Part shown: piece by piece, positions 62,266 through 64,000 of the stretch
Layout: each line of letters opens with the position of its first letter
Position numbering within the stretch: position 1 is the stretch's first letter
From: Sipunculus nudus
Taxonomy: Eukaryota; Annelida; Sipuncula; Golfingiida; Sipunculidae
NCBI GenBank assembly: GCA_026874595.1
Contig: CM049317.1
Location: forward strand, 30,188,901-30,252,900
Direction: 5' to 3'
DNA length: 64,000 bases
Position numbers and translations under genes: made by a program
The notes under the pieces: generated by a model
What the model saw: the letters and a program-made list of their open reading frames with translations, nothing else
Databases searched by the model: none
Told to the model about the DNA's origin: nothing

Positions 62266-62645
62266 GACTTTTATTTTTTTTTTTCTTATTTTGACAAATC
62301 AAATAGACGAAATGAACACAAAGTGGCACGGTTAATGAAAGAAAAATGTTGTTTTAACCTGGTATTCTACAGACACTTTGTCTACGGTGATTATGCCATC
62401 ATGCCTTACCTCTTCTCAATTGACTAACCAGTGAAAACAATATTATGGAAAAGTCACAGAGAGTAACATTCAAAGGGATTTACGTGTCATCTCAGAGGAA
62501 TGACTGCCACACGGATGCACTTATTGACGATTATCTGGCATGCACGTATATGCGAATAGAACAGCTTCCCTCTATTTGTGCTTGTTAGAAAATGTGCTCA
62601 GGAATATTAACGAGTAAATATAATCACGTTTAATCTAATTTCCAG

Positions 62646-62871
62646 CTAATCATGCGTTATCATGAGTTACTGGAACCAGCTTTTAATTTGCAGAGTGATG
62701 ACAGTGATGCCGAACAGTCTGTGACACTTAACGAATGTAAGAACAAACTGAGGAGCACACTTCGAGACCTGGACAATTGTGAATGTAAACGGCAAATGAG
62801 GTGGCCAGCAGTTCTAGTGAACAAGACCCCCAACAAGTTATAAGGACACGGCCAGTCGTCCGTATATAAAA
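62646..62871 (+). CDS. Candidate exon of an unknown gene
   Basis: After an acceptor TTTCCAG (ends 62645), a frame runs MRYHELLEPAFNLQSDDSDAEQ and on to a stop at about 62843. It is hydrophilic, with an acidic patch, then basic residues with two nearby Cys (NCECKRQ). The 3' third resembles the tandem units that follow, in another frame, and ends at a donor-like GTAGGAG at 62872. No family recognised. It could be a real exon ending earlier, or part of the repeat. Confidence 0.25.
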
Positions 62872-63669
62872 GTAGGAGTGTGTTTTTTTTTTTCATTTTC
62901 TATATTTCTGGAAAATTTGGCATATTATACAGATAAAATACAGGTTACTTCTAAAATAACTGAAAGTTGCTTGGCTATAATGTATAACGATTCTAGGTTT
63001 CTTCACTACATTTAAACATTTTTTGCATACTCAACAGAGACGTGTTAGGGAGAGAGTTGGCGATGAGCTAGATCTCCCGTCAGAAAACCAAACAAGTTCT
63101 AAGGAAAAGACCAGTCGTCCGAGTATAAAAGTAGGAGTTTTTTTTCATTTTCTATATTTCTGGAACCTGTAGTCTAAAATACGTAAAGTGAATATACAGT
63201 TTACTACATAATTAACGGAAAATTGCATGTACTCTTGTATACTGATACTAAGTTTCCTCACTACAATTAATCATTTTTTAAGACTCAGCAGATACGCCGT
63301 AGGAAGAAAGTTGATGACAAGCTTGATCTCCCGTCAGACCCCCCCCCCCCCAAAAAAAAAAAAAAAAAAAAAAAAAAAATTCCTAGGACAAGGCCAATCG
63401 TCAGGGTCAAAAGTAAGGGGTTTGATCATTTTCTATATTTGTTGATTCTGTGCCCTTATATATATATAAAGTGAATTTACAGTTTTTTACTATATTAACT
63501 GATAGTTGCAGGGCCTTGTGTATTACGATACTAGGTTTCCTAACTACATTAAAACATTTTTTTGCCGACTCAGCAGAGACGCGATAGGTAGACAGTTGAT
63601 GATGAGCTACATCTCCCGTCAGACCCCCCAACAAGTTCTAAGGAATAGGAGAGTCGTCAGAGTCAAAAG
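62830..63669 (+). repeat. Tandem array of ~255-bp units, each with a 93-bp exon-like segment
   Basis: Units share ACAAGTTCTAAGGA, AGTCGTC, AAAAGTAGGAGTTTTTTTTC, TTTCTATATTTCTGGAA and ACTCAGCAGAGACG. Between a CAG acceptor and a GTAGG donor lie 63038-63130 (93 bases, open: RRVRERVGDELDLPS...), 63292-63412 (expanded by poly-C/poly-A) and 63577-63669 (93 bases, with a TAG). See the finding on exon amplification. Confidence 0.7.
63337..63379 (+). repeat. Poly-C/poly-A homopolymer tract
   Basis: About 13 C followed by about 30 A inside the third unit of the array. Length is unreliable in most sequencing methods. Confidence 0.9.
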
Positions 63670-63714
63670 GTAGGGGTTTGATCATTTTCTATATTTCTGG
63701 AATCTGTGTCATAG

Positions 63715-63784
63715 AACGTACTCCAAGGACACCAAGTAGGGCAGGGCAAAGGCTTATTTAAGGAAAGCTGTTTCCAATGCCAAG
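63715..63784 (+). CDS. Weak candidate exon downstream of the array
   Basis: Between TCATAG and GGTAGTT a 70-base stretch is open and reads NVLQGHQVGQGKGLFKESCFQCQ. It has a CxxC pair but no family match. Listed only because it follows the exon-like array in the same orientation. Confidence 0.15.
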
Positions 63785-64000
63785 GTAGTTACTTACGAAG
63801 TAACCTATGGTTATATAGTCCCCGGTGTAAAAGAGTCTGTTAGTGGTAAAAAGTGCTATTCGAGCTGAACAGCTTGAATTAAGAACACATTGTAGGTTCT
63901 CTATTGACGATCCATCGGTAACTTGAAAACAAAAAAATGCAAAAAATCAGTCATACATGCCTCTGTTAAGGGATTTTTTATGGTTGTAATATTTAAGTCA
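63785..64000. other. Window end, nothing recognised
   Basis: Short AT-rich stretch with no motif or repeat link. Confidence 0.5.

Overview
This is AT-rich, repeat-dense, intron-bearing animal DNA with very low gene density. I think it is a lophotrochozoan, most likely a mollusc: intron/exon structure is clear, there are tRNA-derived SINE, hAT and non-LTR relics, TA/CA/GA microsatellites, many 140-200 bp tandem families carrying AGGTCA-type motifs, and a local expansion of secreted C-type lectins. The phylum is inference, not read directly.

Layout. (1) 135-5713, + strand: the last six exons of ORC4, a conserved subunit of the replication origin recognition complex. (2) 6.1-13.4 kb: no gene seen; it holds a 76-bp tandem duplication and a degenerate ~155-bp satellite with near-perfect AGGTCAnnnTGACCT motifs. 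(3) 13.4-27.3 kb: a direct duplication (blocks A and B). Each block carries one copy of a four-exon gene for a secreted protein: signal peptide, thrombospondin type 1-like module, C-type lectin domain (CTLD). Copy A is dead; copy B (23716-25571) is the only copy that looks fully intact. A non-LTR retrotransposon relic lies between the blocks. (4) 25.93-57.85 kb: a very large imperfect inverted repeat, two arms of about 15.3 and 15.5 kb around a 1.08-kb unique spacer. The arms carry tail-to-tail lectin copies C (+) and D (-), a hAT transposase relic, a 31-bp hairpin minisatellite (about 36 units left, 64 right), a ~140-bp array with TCAAGGTCA motifs, and other repeats, all mirrored. (5) 57.85-62.3 kb: a decayed CTLD exon (F) and lectin copy E (-), which is open except for a stop at codon 5 of its signal-peptide exon. 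(6) 62.6-63.8 kb: a tandem array of about 255-bp units that each contain a splice-flanked 93-bp exon-like segment of unknown identity.

The unifying story is serial duplication of one lectin gene: six copies or relics within about 45 kb, with the order of events partly recorded by two MITE insertions. MITE1 has an empty site in block A but is filled in B and in both palindrome arms. MITE2 is present only in the left arm. The duplicated genes share an all-phase-1 intron layout and an unusual CTLD that keeps the EPN/WND calcium-sugar motifs but lacks the inner disulfide. No operons, bacterial genes, CRISPR arrays or confident non-coding RNA genes were seen.
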